Shown in pieces: positions 1-7,626 of a stretch of DNA of 8,815 nucleotides (within the stretch, counting starts at the first letter, position 1; every line of letters starts with the position of its first letter). The position numbers were made by a program, and so were the translations under genes. The DNA comes from an uncultured Clostridia bacterium (lineage in GTDB: Bacteria; Bacillota; Clostridia; Peptostreptococcales; Anaerovoracaceae), in the NCBI GenBank assembly GCA_934255435.1, contig CAKQNZ010000076.1, forward strand, positions 1-8,815, in the 5' to 3' direction. The notes beneath the pieces are model-generated. The model was not told the origin of the DNA, did no database searches, and was given only the letters and a program-made list of their open reading frames with translations.

Positions 1-3000
1 CGGCAGGACAGCACCGGTCATAGCAGAAAAACTGAAACAAGCAAAGGGTCAGAGTCTGATTGTAGTACCTACACTTAACAAGGCAAAACGATTGGCGACG
101 GACCTTTCTTTTTTTGCTGAGCAGGATATATTCATACTTCAGCAGCAGGACGAATCGCTGGTACAGTATGACGTCAGAAGCAATGAAGTTGTCATCGACA
201 GGATGAATATAATAAAGCACCTTGTCAGCGGCGACAGATGCACAGTCATAGCACCGGTCACAGCAGCTGTGGCAAAGATGCCGCCGGCTGGCGTCTTCAG
301 AGGAAACACCATAAGGATCAGTGCAGGAGATGATATTTCACTGCCGGACATCCGGGAAAAACTCACATATATGGGATATGAGCGCAAGTCTCTGATAGAA
401 GGGAAAGGCGAATACAGTATCCGTGGAGGCATAATAGATATCTTCCCGCCGGACAGTGAGCTGCCATACAGGATAGAATTATTCGATACCGAGGTGGACT
501 CCATAAGGACTTTCGACACCATTTCACAGAGATCCGTGGAAAATCTGGATGAGATCGTGGTATATCAGTGCTCGCAGCTTGCAAGAGACAGAGAACTGTT
601 CAGACATGCAGCAGCGTCGATAAAGAAGGCGTACGACAGGAACATCAGAAAACTCGAAAAAAAAGAAGCTGACGAGAATATACTGCAGAATCTGAGACAG
701 AGAAGGGATCAGCTTGCGGAACAGGCTGAGAACATGACGAATGTGCAGTATCTTGAGACACTGCTGGGGTATTTCTATGACGAAACATCGTATATCTGGG
801 ACTATATGGATGATCCGCTGATTTTTATAGATGACCCTTCAAGGATACTGGAAAGTCTCCGGCTCCATGAAAAAGAAAGAGCAGACGATATAGATGCGCT
901 GGTGTCATCAGGACGTGCAGTGGGAGACGATTTCAGATATCTTTCGGGGCAGAGCGATTACTTCAGACTTTATGAGATGGAGGGATATATCTTTACACCT
1001 TTTGTCTCCACCATAAAAAATGCACCGTTCCTGAAGGAGCTTGTCAGTGTCAGCTGCCGTGCCACACCGGCATACAACGGCAGACTGAATGTGCTGAAAA
1101 GTGACCTGGACGGCTATGTGAGACGTGGATACGATGTCACGATAGTTTGCAGCAGCGACGAACGTGTCAAAGGCATGGAGGATTTTCTTCAGCGTGAGAA
1201 GCTGCAGGGCAAAGTCAGCATACGCAATGGCACCATCACAGGCGGAATGGAGTTTGCCGACCGCAAAGTGTGCTATATCTGGGAAGGCGATATATTCGGC
1301 GGATACCGCAGGAGCCGCAGGAAGAAAAAGAAAAGCCGGGGGCAGCAGATAAAAAGTTTCACCGATGTCCAGACAGGCGATTACGTTGTGCATGAGACCC
1401 ACGGCATAGGCAAGTTCATAGGGATAGAGCAGCTTGTGGTACAGGGTGTGAAAAAAGACTACCTGAAAGTAAAATATGCCGGCGAGGATTCACTTTATAT
1501 ACCGGTGGATCAGCTGAGCATACTGGAAAAGTATGTAGGCGGTGATGGTATAGCACCAAAACTCAACAGGCTCTCGGGAAATGAATGGAAAGTCACAAAG
1601 GCAAAGGCCAAAGCTGCTGTAGACGATATGGCAGATGAGCTGATAAGAGTTTCTGCAGCAAGGATGAGCGAGAAAGGACACGCTTTTTCACCGGATACCC
1701 AGTGGCAGCACGATTTTGAAAACAGTTTCCCTTATGCGGAGACTGACGACCAGCTGCGGTGCATAGAGGAGATAAAGCATGACATGGAGAGCGAAGTTCC
1801 TATGGACAGACTGCTCTGCGGTGATGTGGGTTTCGGCAAGACAGAAGTCGCAGCCAGAGCTATATTCAAATGCGTGGCAGACGGCAAACAGGCAGCAGTG
1901 CTGGTTCCAACGACCCTTCTTGCCAGTCAGCATTACTACAACCTCAAGGACAGGTTCGAAAAATTCCCTTTCAAGGTGGAGATGCTTTCGAGATTCAGGA
2001 ACGCATCACAGCAGAAAAAGATCCTGGAAGGACTTGAAGACGGTACGATAGACTTTGTGATAGGAACACACAGGCTACTCTCAAAAGATGTGAAATTCAG
2101 GGATCTGGGTCTTCTTGTAGTGGACGAGGAACAGCGATTCGGCGTGAAGCACAAGGAGCGGATAAAGCAGATACGAGAGAATGTGGATGTACTGACACTG
2201 TCGGCGACTCCGATACCGAGGACGCTTCATATGTCACTTTCAGGTATAAAGGACATGAGCACCATAGAGGAGCCGCCGGAGGACAGGTATCCTGTGCAGA
2301 CATATGTGATGGAGCAGGACGATTACATCATAAGGGACGCCATAGAAAAGGAACTTTCAAGAGGTGGCCAGGTCTATGTGCTTTACAACAGAGTGGAGTC
2401 GATAGAAATGGTAGCCTCGGATATACAGCATCTGGTGCCGGAGGCTTCTGTAGCTACAGGACATGGCAAGATGAGTGAAAAACAGCTGGAAAATGTCATC
2501 ATGGATTTTTCAGAAGGCGAATACAACGTGCTGGTATCCACGACGATAATAGAGTCCGGTATGGATATACCGAATGCCAACACCATGATAGTGCTTGACG
2601 CTGACCGGTTCGGACTGGCACAGCTTTATCAGCTGAGAGGACGTGTGGGAAGGTCCGGCCGTGTGGCATATGCGTATTTGATGTACAGAAAGGACAAGAG
2701 CCTTACAGAGATATCGGAGAAAAGACTTCGTGCGATAAAAGAATTCACGGAATTCGGCTCAGGTTTCAAGATCGCTATGAAAGATCTGGAGTTCAGAGGA
2801 GCAGGAAATCTTCTGGGGACAGAGCAGTCGGGGCATATGCTCAATATCGGATATGAACTGTACTGCAAGATGCTGGAAGAGGCAGTGAACCGCCTTCAGG
2901 GAAAGGAAACACTGCTCCAGGCTGAAGAAACTGTATTCAGTCTTCCGATATCGGCTGTGATACCTGAAGGATATATAACAAACGAAGTGCTGAGACTTCA

Positions 3001-3373
3001 GATGTACAAGAAAATATCAGTGATAGCCAGCGATGAGGATGAAGCGGAGATCATAGATGAACTCATCGACAGATTCGGAGATATCCCGCAGGATACCATG
3101 AACCTGATAAAGATCTCGAAGATAAGATCCATGGCCGGGATGCTTGGTGTGAAGGAAATACTGCAGCAGGGGTACAAGATAATCTTCAGACTGTGGGAAA
3201 ATGTAAAACTCGATGCATCTGTCATGGCAGCACTGGTAGCTGAGTACGGAGGCAAAATGATGATAAACGGCGGCAGGGAACCTTATATACGCCTTACGAT
3301 AAACCGTGAGGAGCCTGTAAGAGCTATCGAAGGCTTCCTGAGGATCGCCATGTCAGAAAAAAAGATTAACTGA
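1..3373 (+). CDS. mfd: Transcription-repair coupling factor Mfd (5' end outside window)
   Basis: Mfd is a cytoplasmic DNA translocase that removes RNA polymerase stalled at DNA lesions and recruits UvrA for nucleotide excision repair. The frame is open from base 2, so the gene enters from upstream; the TTG at 92 is internal, because the 30 codons before it read as normal Mfd N-terminus. About 1123 residues are present, against a usual length near 1150-1180. Counting the codon at base 2 as residue 1, the order is: UvrB-like module with GEYSIRGGIIDIFPP (about 136-150); a Lys/Arg-rich linker (1309-1350); CarD-like RNA polymerase-interacting domain starting at TGDYVVHETHGIGKF (about 458); helicase motifs GDVGFGKT (Walker A, 607-614), DEEQ (708-711), SATPIPRT (734-741), ESGMDIP, and QLRGRVGRSGR (877-887); and a C-terminal TRCF domain (about 960 on). 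All motor motifs are intact. It probably shares a transcript with dapB, whose start lies 15 bases after the stop. The identification is secure. Confidence 0.98.
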   Translation, partial: GRTAPVIAEKLKQAKGQSLIVVPTLNKAKRLATDLSFFAEQDIFILQQQDESLVQYDVRSNEVVIDRMNIIKHLVSGDRCTVIAPVTAAVAKMPPAGVFRGNTIRISAGDDISLPDIREKLTYMGYERKSLIEGKGEYSIRGGIIDIFPPDSELPYRIELFDTEVDSIRTFDTISQRSVENLDEIVVYQCSQLARDRELFRHAAASIKKAYDRNIRKLEKKEADENILQNLRQRRDQLAEQAENMTNVQYLETLLGYFYDETSYIWDYMDDPLIFIDDPSRILESLRLHEKERADDIDALVSSGRAVGDDFRYLSGQSDYFRLYEMEGYIFTPFVSTIKNAPFLKELVSVSCRATPAYNGRLNVLKSDLDGYVRRGYDVTIVCSSDERVKGMEDFLQREKLQGKVSIRNGTITGGMEFADRKVCYIWEGDIFGGYRRSRRKKKKSRGQQIKSFTDVQTGDYVVHETHGIGKFIGIEQLVVQGVKKDYLKVKYAGEDSLYIPVDQLSILEKYVGGDGIAPKLNRLSGNEWKVTKAKAKAAVDDMADELIRVSAARMSEKGHAFSPDTQWQHDFENSFPYAETDDQLRCIEEIKHDMESEVPMDRLLCGDVGFGKTEVAARAIFKCVADGKQAAVLVPTTLLASQHYYNLKDRFEKFPFKVEMLSRFRNASQQKKILEGLEDGTIDFVIGTHRLLSKDVKFRDLGLLVVDEEQRFGVKHKERIKQIRENVDVLTLSATPIPRTLHMSLSGIKDMSTIEEPPEDRYPVQTYVMEQDDYIIRDAIEKELSRGGQVYVLYNRVESIEMVASDIQHLVPEASVATGHGKMSEKQLENVIMDFSEGEYNVLVSTTIIESGMDIPNANTMIVLDADRFGLAQLYQLRGRVGRSGRVAYAYLMYRKDKSLTEISEKRLRAIKEFTEFGSGFKIAMKDLEFRGAGNLLGTEQSGHMLNIGYELYCKMLEEAVNRLQGKETLLQAEETVFSLPISAVIPEGYITNEVLRLQMYKKISVIASDEDEAEIIDELIDRFGDIPQDTMNLIKISKIRSMAGMLGVKEILQQGYKIIFRLWENVKLDASVMAALVAEYGGKMMINGGREPYIRLTINREEPVRAIEGFLRIAMSEKKIN

Positions 3374-3375
3374 AG

Positions 3376-3381
3376 AAAGGA
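3376..3381 (+). promoter_or_regulatory. Ribosome binding site of dapB
   Basis: AAAGGA lies seven bases before the ATG at 3389 and just after the mfd stop codon. It fixes the dapB start, and its place in the short mfd-dapB gap supports co-transcription of the two genes. Confidence 0.8.
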
Positions 3382-3388
3382 ACGATCG

Positions 3389-4147
3389 ATGGTAAAAGTA
3401 GTGATAATAGCGCCGAGAGGTCATATGGACGGACTGATCACAGAAGAGGCGTGGAAGAGTAAGGATATAGAGATAGCAGGATGTGTGGGAACTCCCGGCA
3501 GGGATTACATCGGCAGCGATGTGGGACATGTTGTCAGTGGCATAAACTGCGAGACCGGAGCAAAAGTGTACGATGATATAGATGATATAATCGGTGAATG
3601 TGATGTGGTGATAGATTTTTCAACAGTGGAGCTTTCCATGAAGGTGCTTGAAAGCTGCATCAGAGCAGGCAAGGCATATATCTGCGGTACTACAGGATTC
3701 AGCGATGAGCAGACAGCGAAGATACTGGCGGCAGGCAGCAGCATCCCGGTGCTCAAATCAGCAAACACCTCATATGTAGTGACAGTGATGAGAAAACTTC
3801 TCGGTGAAGCGGCAGAAAAGCTGGGAGATAAATGCACCATAGAGATAATAGATATGCACAGTGAGGGCAAACTGGATGCGCCAAGCGGCACAGCTATCGA
3901 GCTGGCGCAGGAGATCGCAGAAAAGGCGCCTGACAAGACATATGACGATATCACTTTCCACTCCATCCGTGCAGGCAACACGCCAAGTTCGCACCGTGTG
4001 ATCTTCGGATGCATGGGACAGAAAATGGAGATACTCCATGATGCATATGACTGGAGATGCTATGCTCTGGGAGCCTGTGATGCAGCAGTTTTCCTTGCAG
4101 GAAAAGCACCTGGAGTATACACCATGGATGATGTGGTGGGCATGTGA
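3389..4147 (+). CDS. dapB: 4-hydroxy-tetrahydrodipicolinate reductase DapB
   Basis: DapB reduces the DapA product to tetrahydrodipicolinate with NAD(P)H, in the cytoplasmic route to meso-diaminopimelate (cell wall) and lysine. At 252 residues it has the usual family length. Visible elements are an N-terminal Rossmann beta strand and loop (VVIIAPRGHMDG, residues 4-15); GRDYIGSDVG (37-46), typical of one Bacillota form of the enzyme; CGTTGF (99-104) at the cofactor site; and the catalytic/substrate segment MHSEGKLDAPSGTA (156-169), with His157 and Lys161 matching the E. coli His159/Lys163 positions. The C-terminal block HSIRAGNTPSSHRVIFG (191-207) is also typical. The N-terminal loop is unusual: the common GxxGxMG reads A-P-R-G-H-M-D. 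No other lysine gene is in the window; dapB follows mfd by 15 bases. Of its 24 Ile codons, 13 are ATA, 11 ATC and none ATT. Confidence 0.96.
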   Translation: MVKVVIIAPRGHMDGLITEEAWKSKDIEIAGCVGTPGRDYIGSDVGHVVSGINCETGAKVYDDIDDIIGECDVVIDFSTVELSMKVLESCIRAGKAYICGTTGFSDEQTAKILAAGSSIPVLKSANTSYVVTVMRKLLGEAAEKLGDKCTIEIIDMHSEGKLDAPSGTAIELAQEIAEKAPDKTYDDITFHSIRAGNTPSSHRVIFGCMGQKMEILHDAYDWRCYALGACDAAVFLAGKAPGVYTMDDVVGM

Positions 4148-4188
4148 CAAGGTGCTGCAGAGAGCATATCAAAATAAGCTGTATTCCC

Positions 4189-4217
4189 TTGACTTTTCAA
4201 CGCTCAGCATATAAAAT
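4189..4217 (+). promoter_or_regulatory. Sigma-A-like promoter for the T-box/ileS operon
   Basis: TTGACT (4189-4194) and TAAAAT (4212-4217) are separated by exactly 17 bases, close to the housekeeping consensus. An overlapping TATAAA at 4210 would give a 15-base spacer and is less likely. Transcription should begin near 4224, about 15 bases before the base of T-box Stem I, which is where a T-box leader promoter is expected. The call is inferred from consensus only. Confidence 0.7.
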
Positions 4218-4238
4218 AAAAAGTACGATTTTAATATT

Positions 4239-4434
4239 CGGGCTGTGACGGAGACAGTAGCCCCGTGTAATATCCTTACAGAGAGACGCCTGTATGCTGA
4301 GAGGGCGGCGGTGAGACGGGAAGCGAAGATCACTCCTGAGCCGGACACTTAATGAGAGACGGGATGATAGTCCCGTAACAAGGGTGGTACCGCGGTCAAC
4401 GATCGTCCCTGGGCAGCCAGGGGCGTTTTTGTTT
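4239..4434 (+). promoter_or_regulatory. T-box riboswitch, isoleucine specifier (ileS leader)
   Basis: This leader senses uncharged tRNA-Ile and controls the genes downstream by transcription antitermination. Stem I closes through GGCT (4241-4244) with AGCC (4339-4342) and GGAG (4250-4253) with CTCC (4333-4336), separated by a kink-turn-like internal loop. The specifier loop has the conserved AGTA (4256-4259) facing GAAG-ATC-AC, so the specifier codon is ATC (4329-4331), for tRNA-Ile(GAU). The next helix pairs 4260-4266 with 4316-4324 around an AA bulge, and an apical CGCC/GGCG stem (4287-4290/4304-4307) carries a 13-base loop. Stem III is ACGGGA/TCCCGT (4359-4376). The T-box AAGGGTGGTACCGCGG (4380-4395) has the bulge TGGT (4385-4388), which suits an ACCA tRNA end. 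AGGG (4381-4384) can pair with CCCT (4407-4410) as antiterminator. Only about 15 bases separate Stem I from Stem III, so no Stem II or IIA/B pseudoknot fits. Confidence 0.95.
4404..4434 (+). terminator. T-box-controlled intrinsic terminator
   Basis: CGTCCCTGG (4404-4412) pairs with CCAGGGGCG (4417-4425) over nine pairs, one of them G-U, around a GCAG loop. TTTTTGTTT follows. Its 5' arm includes CCCT (4407-4410), which the antiterminator needs, so the two structures exclude each other. It is predicted to end transcription before ileS when tRNA-Ile is charged. Confidence 0.93.
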
Positions 4435-4484
4435 CAGCCGGATAATACTGCAGTTTTTAATATCAACAGATAAGTACATTTGCG

Positions 4485-4490
4485 AAAGGA
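4485..4490 (+). promoter_or_regulatory. Ribosome binding site deciding the ileS start
   Basis: AAAGGA lies 13 bases before the ATG at 4504, a longer spacer than usual. It lies downstream of the in-frame TTG at 4480, so that TTG cannot use it, which favours ATG 4504. The 4435-4484 stretch between the terminator and this site shows no other recognisable element. Confidence 0.6.
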
Positions 4491-4503
4491 AACATATATA
4501 AAG

Positions 4504-7500
4504 ATGATCAGAAACTTATCGGAAAAACCCATAGCTGAGCTCCAGTTCGAGCAGGCGGAAAAATGGGACAGGGACAACCTGCTTGAAAAATGTGTCAGCA
4601 CAAGAGAAGGGATGCCGTCGTTCATATTCTATGAAGGACCGCCTACAGCAAACGGAAAACCGGGCATACACCATGTCATCGCAAGGACACTGAAGGATTC
4701 GGTATGCCGTTACAAGACGATGAAGGGCTACGCTGTTAAGCGTAAAGCCGGATGGGATACCCACGGACTTCCGGTGGAGATCGAAGTCGAAAAGCAGCTG
4801 GGTATGACTGGAAAGCAGGATATCGAGAAATACGGTATAAAGGCATTCAACGAGAAGTGCAGAGAATCCGTTTTCACATACGAAGGCATGTGGAGGAACA
4901 TGACGGAGAGGATGGGATATCTCATCGATCTGGACAATCCTTATATCACACTGGACAACAACTATATAGAAACAGGCTGGTGGATAATCAAGGAATTCTT
5001 CAAAGCCGGAATGGTATACGAAGGACACAAGATACTGCCTTACTGCCCGAGATGCGGGACAGGCCTGGCTTCCCATGAAGTAGCACAGGGCTATAAGGAA
5101 GTAAAGGTAAACACACTGACAGTGAAATTCAAAAAAGTCGGAACAGACAACGAATACTTCCTGGCGTGGACTACTACTCCATGGACACTGGCTTCCAACG
5201 TGGCTCTGACAGTAGGACCTGACATCGACTATATCAAGGTGAAGATGCTGGACGGAGATAATGAAGGCAATATCTTCTATCTTGCAAAGGCACTGGCAGG
5301 CAAGGTGCTGGGCAAGGAAAACTATGAAATCCTTGAAGAAATGAAAGGCAGCGACCTGGAATACGCAGAGTACGAACAGCTCATGCCGTTCTGCAAGGCA
5401 GACAAGAAAGCTTTCTTCGTGACATGTATGGACTATGTATCCATCGAGGATGGTACAGGTATCGTCCATACTGCACCGGCCTTCGGTGAAGACGACTATC
5501 AGTGCGGCAGGAAATATGATCTGCCTGTACTGCAGCCGGTGGACGAGAGAGGATGCTACACGGATACTCCATGGAAGGGTCACTTCGTCATGGAGGACGG
5601 CCTCGATGTAGAGATCATCAAATATCTTGCAAAGGACAACAAGATCTATGCAAAGATAAAGATGGAGCACAACTATCCGCACTGCTGGAGATGCGATACA
5701 CCGCTGGTATACTATGCTAAACCGAGCTGGTATATAGAGATGACGAAGCTGAAGGATCAGCTGGTGGCAAACAACAATAAAGTCAATTGGTTCCCTGACT
5801 TCGTAGGTGAAAAGAGATTCGGAAACTGGCTTGAAAATGTCAACGACTGGGCTATATCAAGAAACAGATACTGGGGTACGCCTATACCGATCTGGAGATG
5901 CGAATGCGGGCATCTGGAATGCATCGGCAGCAGAGCAGAGCTGGTGGAGAAGGCTCAGGAAAGCATAACCGAGGATATCGAGCTCCACAGACCGTATGTG
6001 GATGACGTCCACCTTACATGCCCGGACTGCGGCAAGACAATGGCAAGGATACCTGAAGTAATGGACTGCTGGTTCGACAGCGGAGCCATGCCGTTCGCAC
6101 AGCAGCACTATCCGTTCGAAAACAAAGAGAAATTCGACGAAGAACTTTTCCCTGCCGACTTCATTTGTGAAGGTATAGACCAGACAAGAGGCTGGTTCTA
6201 TTCGCTGATGGCGATATCCACATTCATCAAGGGTACAGCTCCGTACAAGAACGTACTGGTAAATGACCTGATACTGGATAAGCACGGCAAGAAGATGAGT
6301 AAACATGTGGGCAACACAGTGGATCCGTTCCAGCTGTTCGATAAATACGGTGCAGACGCTACAAGATGGTATCTGCTCTATACATCGCCAGCATGGTCGC
6401 CTACGAAGTTCGATGAGGACGGACTGATAGAAGTTATGAGCAAGTTCTTCGGAACTCTGAAGAACGTATACAACTTCTTCGTACTTTATTCGAACCAGGA
6501 TGAGATAGAGCCGGACAAGCTGGACGTTCCTTACGGCAGCAGACCTGAGCTCGACAGATGGATACTTTCCAAGTACAACAGGCTCATCGCAGAAGTGACT
6601 GAAGAGATGGACATATACGATCACATGAAGGCAGTGAGAAAAATACAGAACTTCGTTACAGAAGACCTTTCCAACTGGTATATCAGAAGAGCAAGGAGAA
6701 GATTCTGGGGCGAAGAGCTGAACGACGACAAGAAGTCGGTATACGCTACCACATATGAAGTACTCGTGGGCGTTTCAAAGATGATAGCGCCGTTCGCACC
6801 GTTCCTGTCAGACGAGATGTATCAGAACCTCACAGGCGAAGCGTCTGTACACCTTGCATTCTTCCCTGAGGCGGACATGAGTCTTGTGGACGAGAAGACA
6901 GAGGAAAGGATGGATCTTGTCAGGACTCTGGTGGCACTGGGAAGAGGTACAAGAGAAAAAGAACGTATCAAGGTCAGACAGCCTCTTGGCAGCGTGCTCG
7001 TAGATGGCAAATACGAAGCTGTGATAGGAGATCTGACGCCGCTGATAAAAGAAGAACTGAATATAAAGAACGTGAACTTTGAGAACGATCTCGACGGATA
7101 TATGAACTTCACTCTCAAGCCTAACTTCAAAGTTGCAGGTCCTGTACTGGGCAAGAACATCAAAGCTTTTGGTGCAGCTCTGGCAAAAGAGGAACCTGGT
7201 GCATTCGTTGCTAAACTCGATGCAGACGGGAAGACTGTTCTGGATATGAACGGTGAACAGGTGGAGATAACAAGAGAAATGGTGGATATCAGGATCGACG
7301 CCAAGGAAGGCTTTGCTGTTGCCATGGAAAACAACGTGTTCACTATACTTGATACGACCATCACACCTGAACTTGCCAGGGAAGGTCTTGCCAGAGAGCT
7401 GGTATCAAAGGTCCAGCAGATGAGAAAGCAGAACGATTATGAGATGATGGACAACATCAGGATATATATCGATGCTGATGACGATGTCAAAGCAGCAGTC

Positions 7501-7626
7501 GAAGCTCACAGAGAATATATCATGAAAGAGACTCTGGCTGTCGCCATCGAGTACAGAGCATGTGAAAGCACTTCAGATCTCAATGGACATAAGACTGGCA
7601 TAGATGTGGAGAAAGTTCAGTTATGA
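4504..7626 (+). CDS. ileS: Isoleucyl-tRNA synthetase, type 2 (IleRS2), GIHH variant
   Basis: IleRS charges tRNA-Ile with isoleucine and hydrolyses mischarged valine; it is cytoplasmic and a class I enzyme. From ATG 4504 it has 1040 residues, the type 2 size. The signature region GPPTANGKP is followed by GIHH (residues 54-57) where HIGH is expected. The CP1 editing domain carries WTTTPWTL (222-229) and HTAPAFGEDDY (322-332), including the editing Asp, so proofreading looks intact. Cys pairs occur at 181/184, 394/397 and 506/509. CWFDSG begins at 523, KMSKH (597-601) replaces KMSKS, and the anticodon-binding domain includes NWYIRRARRRFW (724-735). The C-terminus lacks the CxxC zinc finger of type 1 enzymes, which supports type 2. 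Expression should follow the T-box just upstream. The stop overlaps the next gene's start as ATGA. Type 2 enzymes are known for mupirocin tolerance; stronger resistance through GIHH is an inference here. Confidence 0.97.
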   Translation: MIRNLSEKPIAELQFEQAEKWDRDNLLEKCVSTREGMPSFIFYEGPPTANGKPGIHHVIARTLKDSVCRYKTMKGYAVKRKAGWDTHGLPVEIEVEKQLGMTGKQDIEKYGIKAFNEKCRESVFTYEGMWRNMTERMGYLIDLDNPYITLDNNYIETGWWIIKEFFKAGMVYEGHKILPYCPRCGTGLASHEVAQGYKEVKVNTLTVKFKKVGTDNEYFLAWTTTPWTLASNVALTVGPDIDYIKVKMLDGDNEGNIFYLAKALAGKVLGKENYEILEEMKGSDLEYAEYEQLMPFCKADKKAFFVTCMDYVSIEDGTGIVHTAPAFGEDDYQCGRKYDLPVLQPVDERGCYTDTPWKGHFVMEDGLDVEIIKYLAKDNKIYAKIKMEHNYPHCWRCDTPLVYYAKPSWYIEMTKLKDQLVANNNKVNWFPDFVGEKRFGNWLENVNDWAISRNRYWGTPIPIWRCECGHLECIGSRAELVEKAQESITEDIELHRPYVDDVHLTCPDCGKTMARIPEVMDCWFDSGAMPFAQQHYPFENKEKFDEELFPADFICEGIDQTRGWFYSLMAISTFIKGTAPYKNVLVNDLILDKHGKKMSKHVGNTVDPFQLFDKYGADATRWYLLYTSPAWSPTKFDEDGLIEVMSKFFGTLKNVYNFFVLYSNQDEIEPDKLDVPYGSRPELDRWILSKYNRLIAEVTEEMDIYDHMKAVRKIQNFVTEDLSNWYIRRARRRFWGEELNDDKKSVYATTYEVLVGVSKMIAPFAPFLSDEMYQNLTGEASVHLAFFPEADMSLVDEKTEERMDLVRTLVALGRGTREKERIKVRQPLGSVLVDGKYEAVIGDLTPLIKEELNIKNVNFENDLDGYMNFTLKPNFKVAGPVLGKNIKAFGAALAKEEPGAFVAKLDADGKTVLDMNGEQVEITREMVDIRIDAKEGFAVAMENNVFTILDTTITPELAREGLARELVSKVQQMRKQNDYEMMDNIRIYIDADDDVKAAVEAHREYIMKETLAVAIEYRACESTSDLNGHKTGIDVEKVQL

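Noticed and set aside
92..94. TTG as the mfd start codon
   Set aside because: The same frame is open back to base 2 and those codons encode expected Mfd N-terminal sequence, so the true start is upstream.
11..266. Near-identical 16-base words at 11-26 and 251-266
   Set aside because: One short match with one mismatch inside the same coding frame; no flanking repeat structure, so chance or codon usage explains it.
908..1402. A 164-codon minus-strand open frame within mfd
   Set aside because: It is antisense to well-conserved Mfd coding sequence and its translation resembles no known protein.
4089..4105. TTTTCC/GGAAAA hairpin near the dapB 3' end
   Set aside because: It lies inside the coding sequence, is A/T-rich and weak, and has no T tract, so it is not a credible terminator.
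4480..4482. TTG as the ileS start codon
   Set aside because: No ribosome binding site precedes it; the AAAGGA lies after it, and type 2 IleRS proteins normally begin close to NLSEKPIAE, matching ATG 4504.
4516..5682. A 388-codon open frame on the minus strand
   Set aside because: It lies wholly inside ileS, has no recognisable domain, and is explained by the codon bias of the opposite strand.
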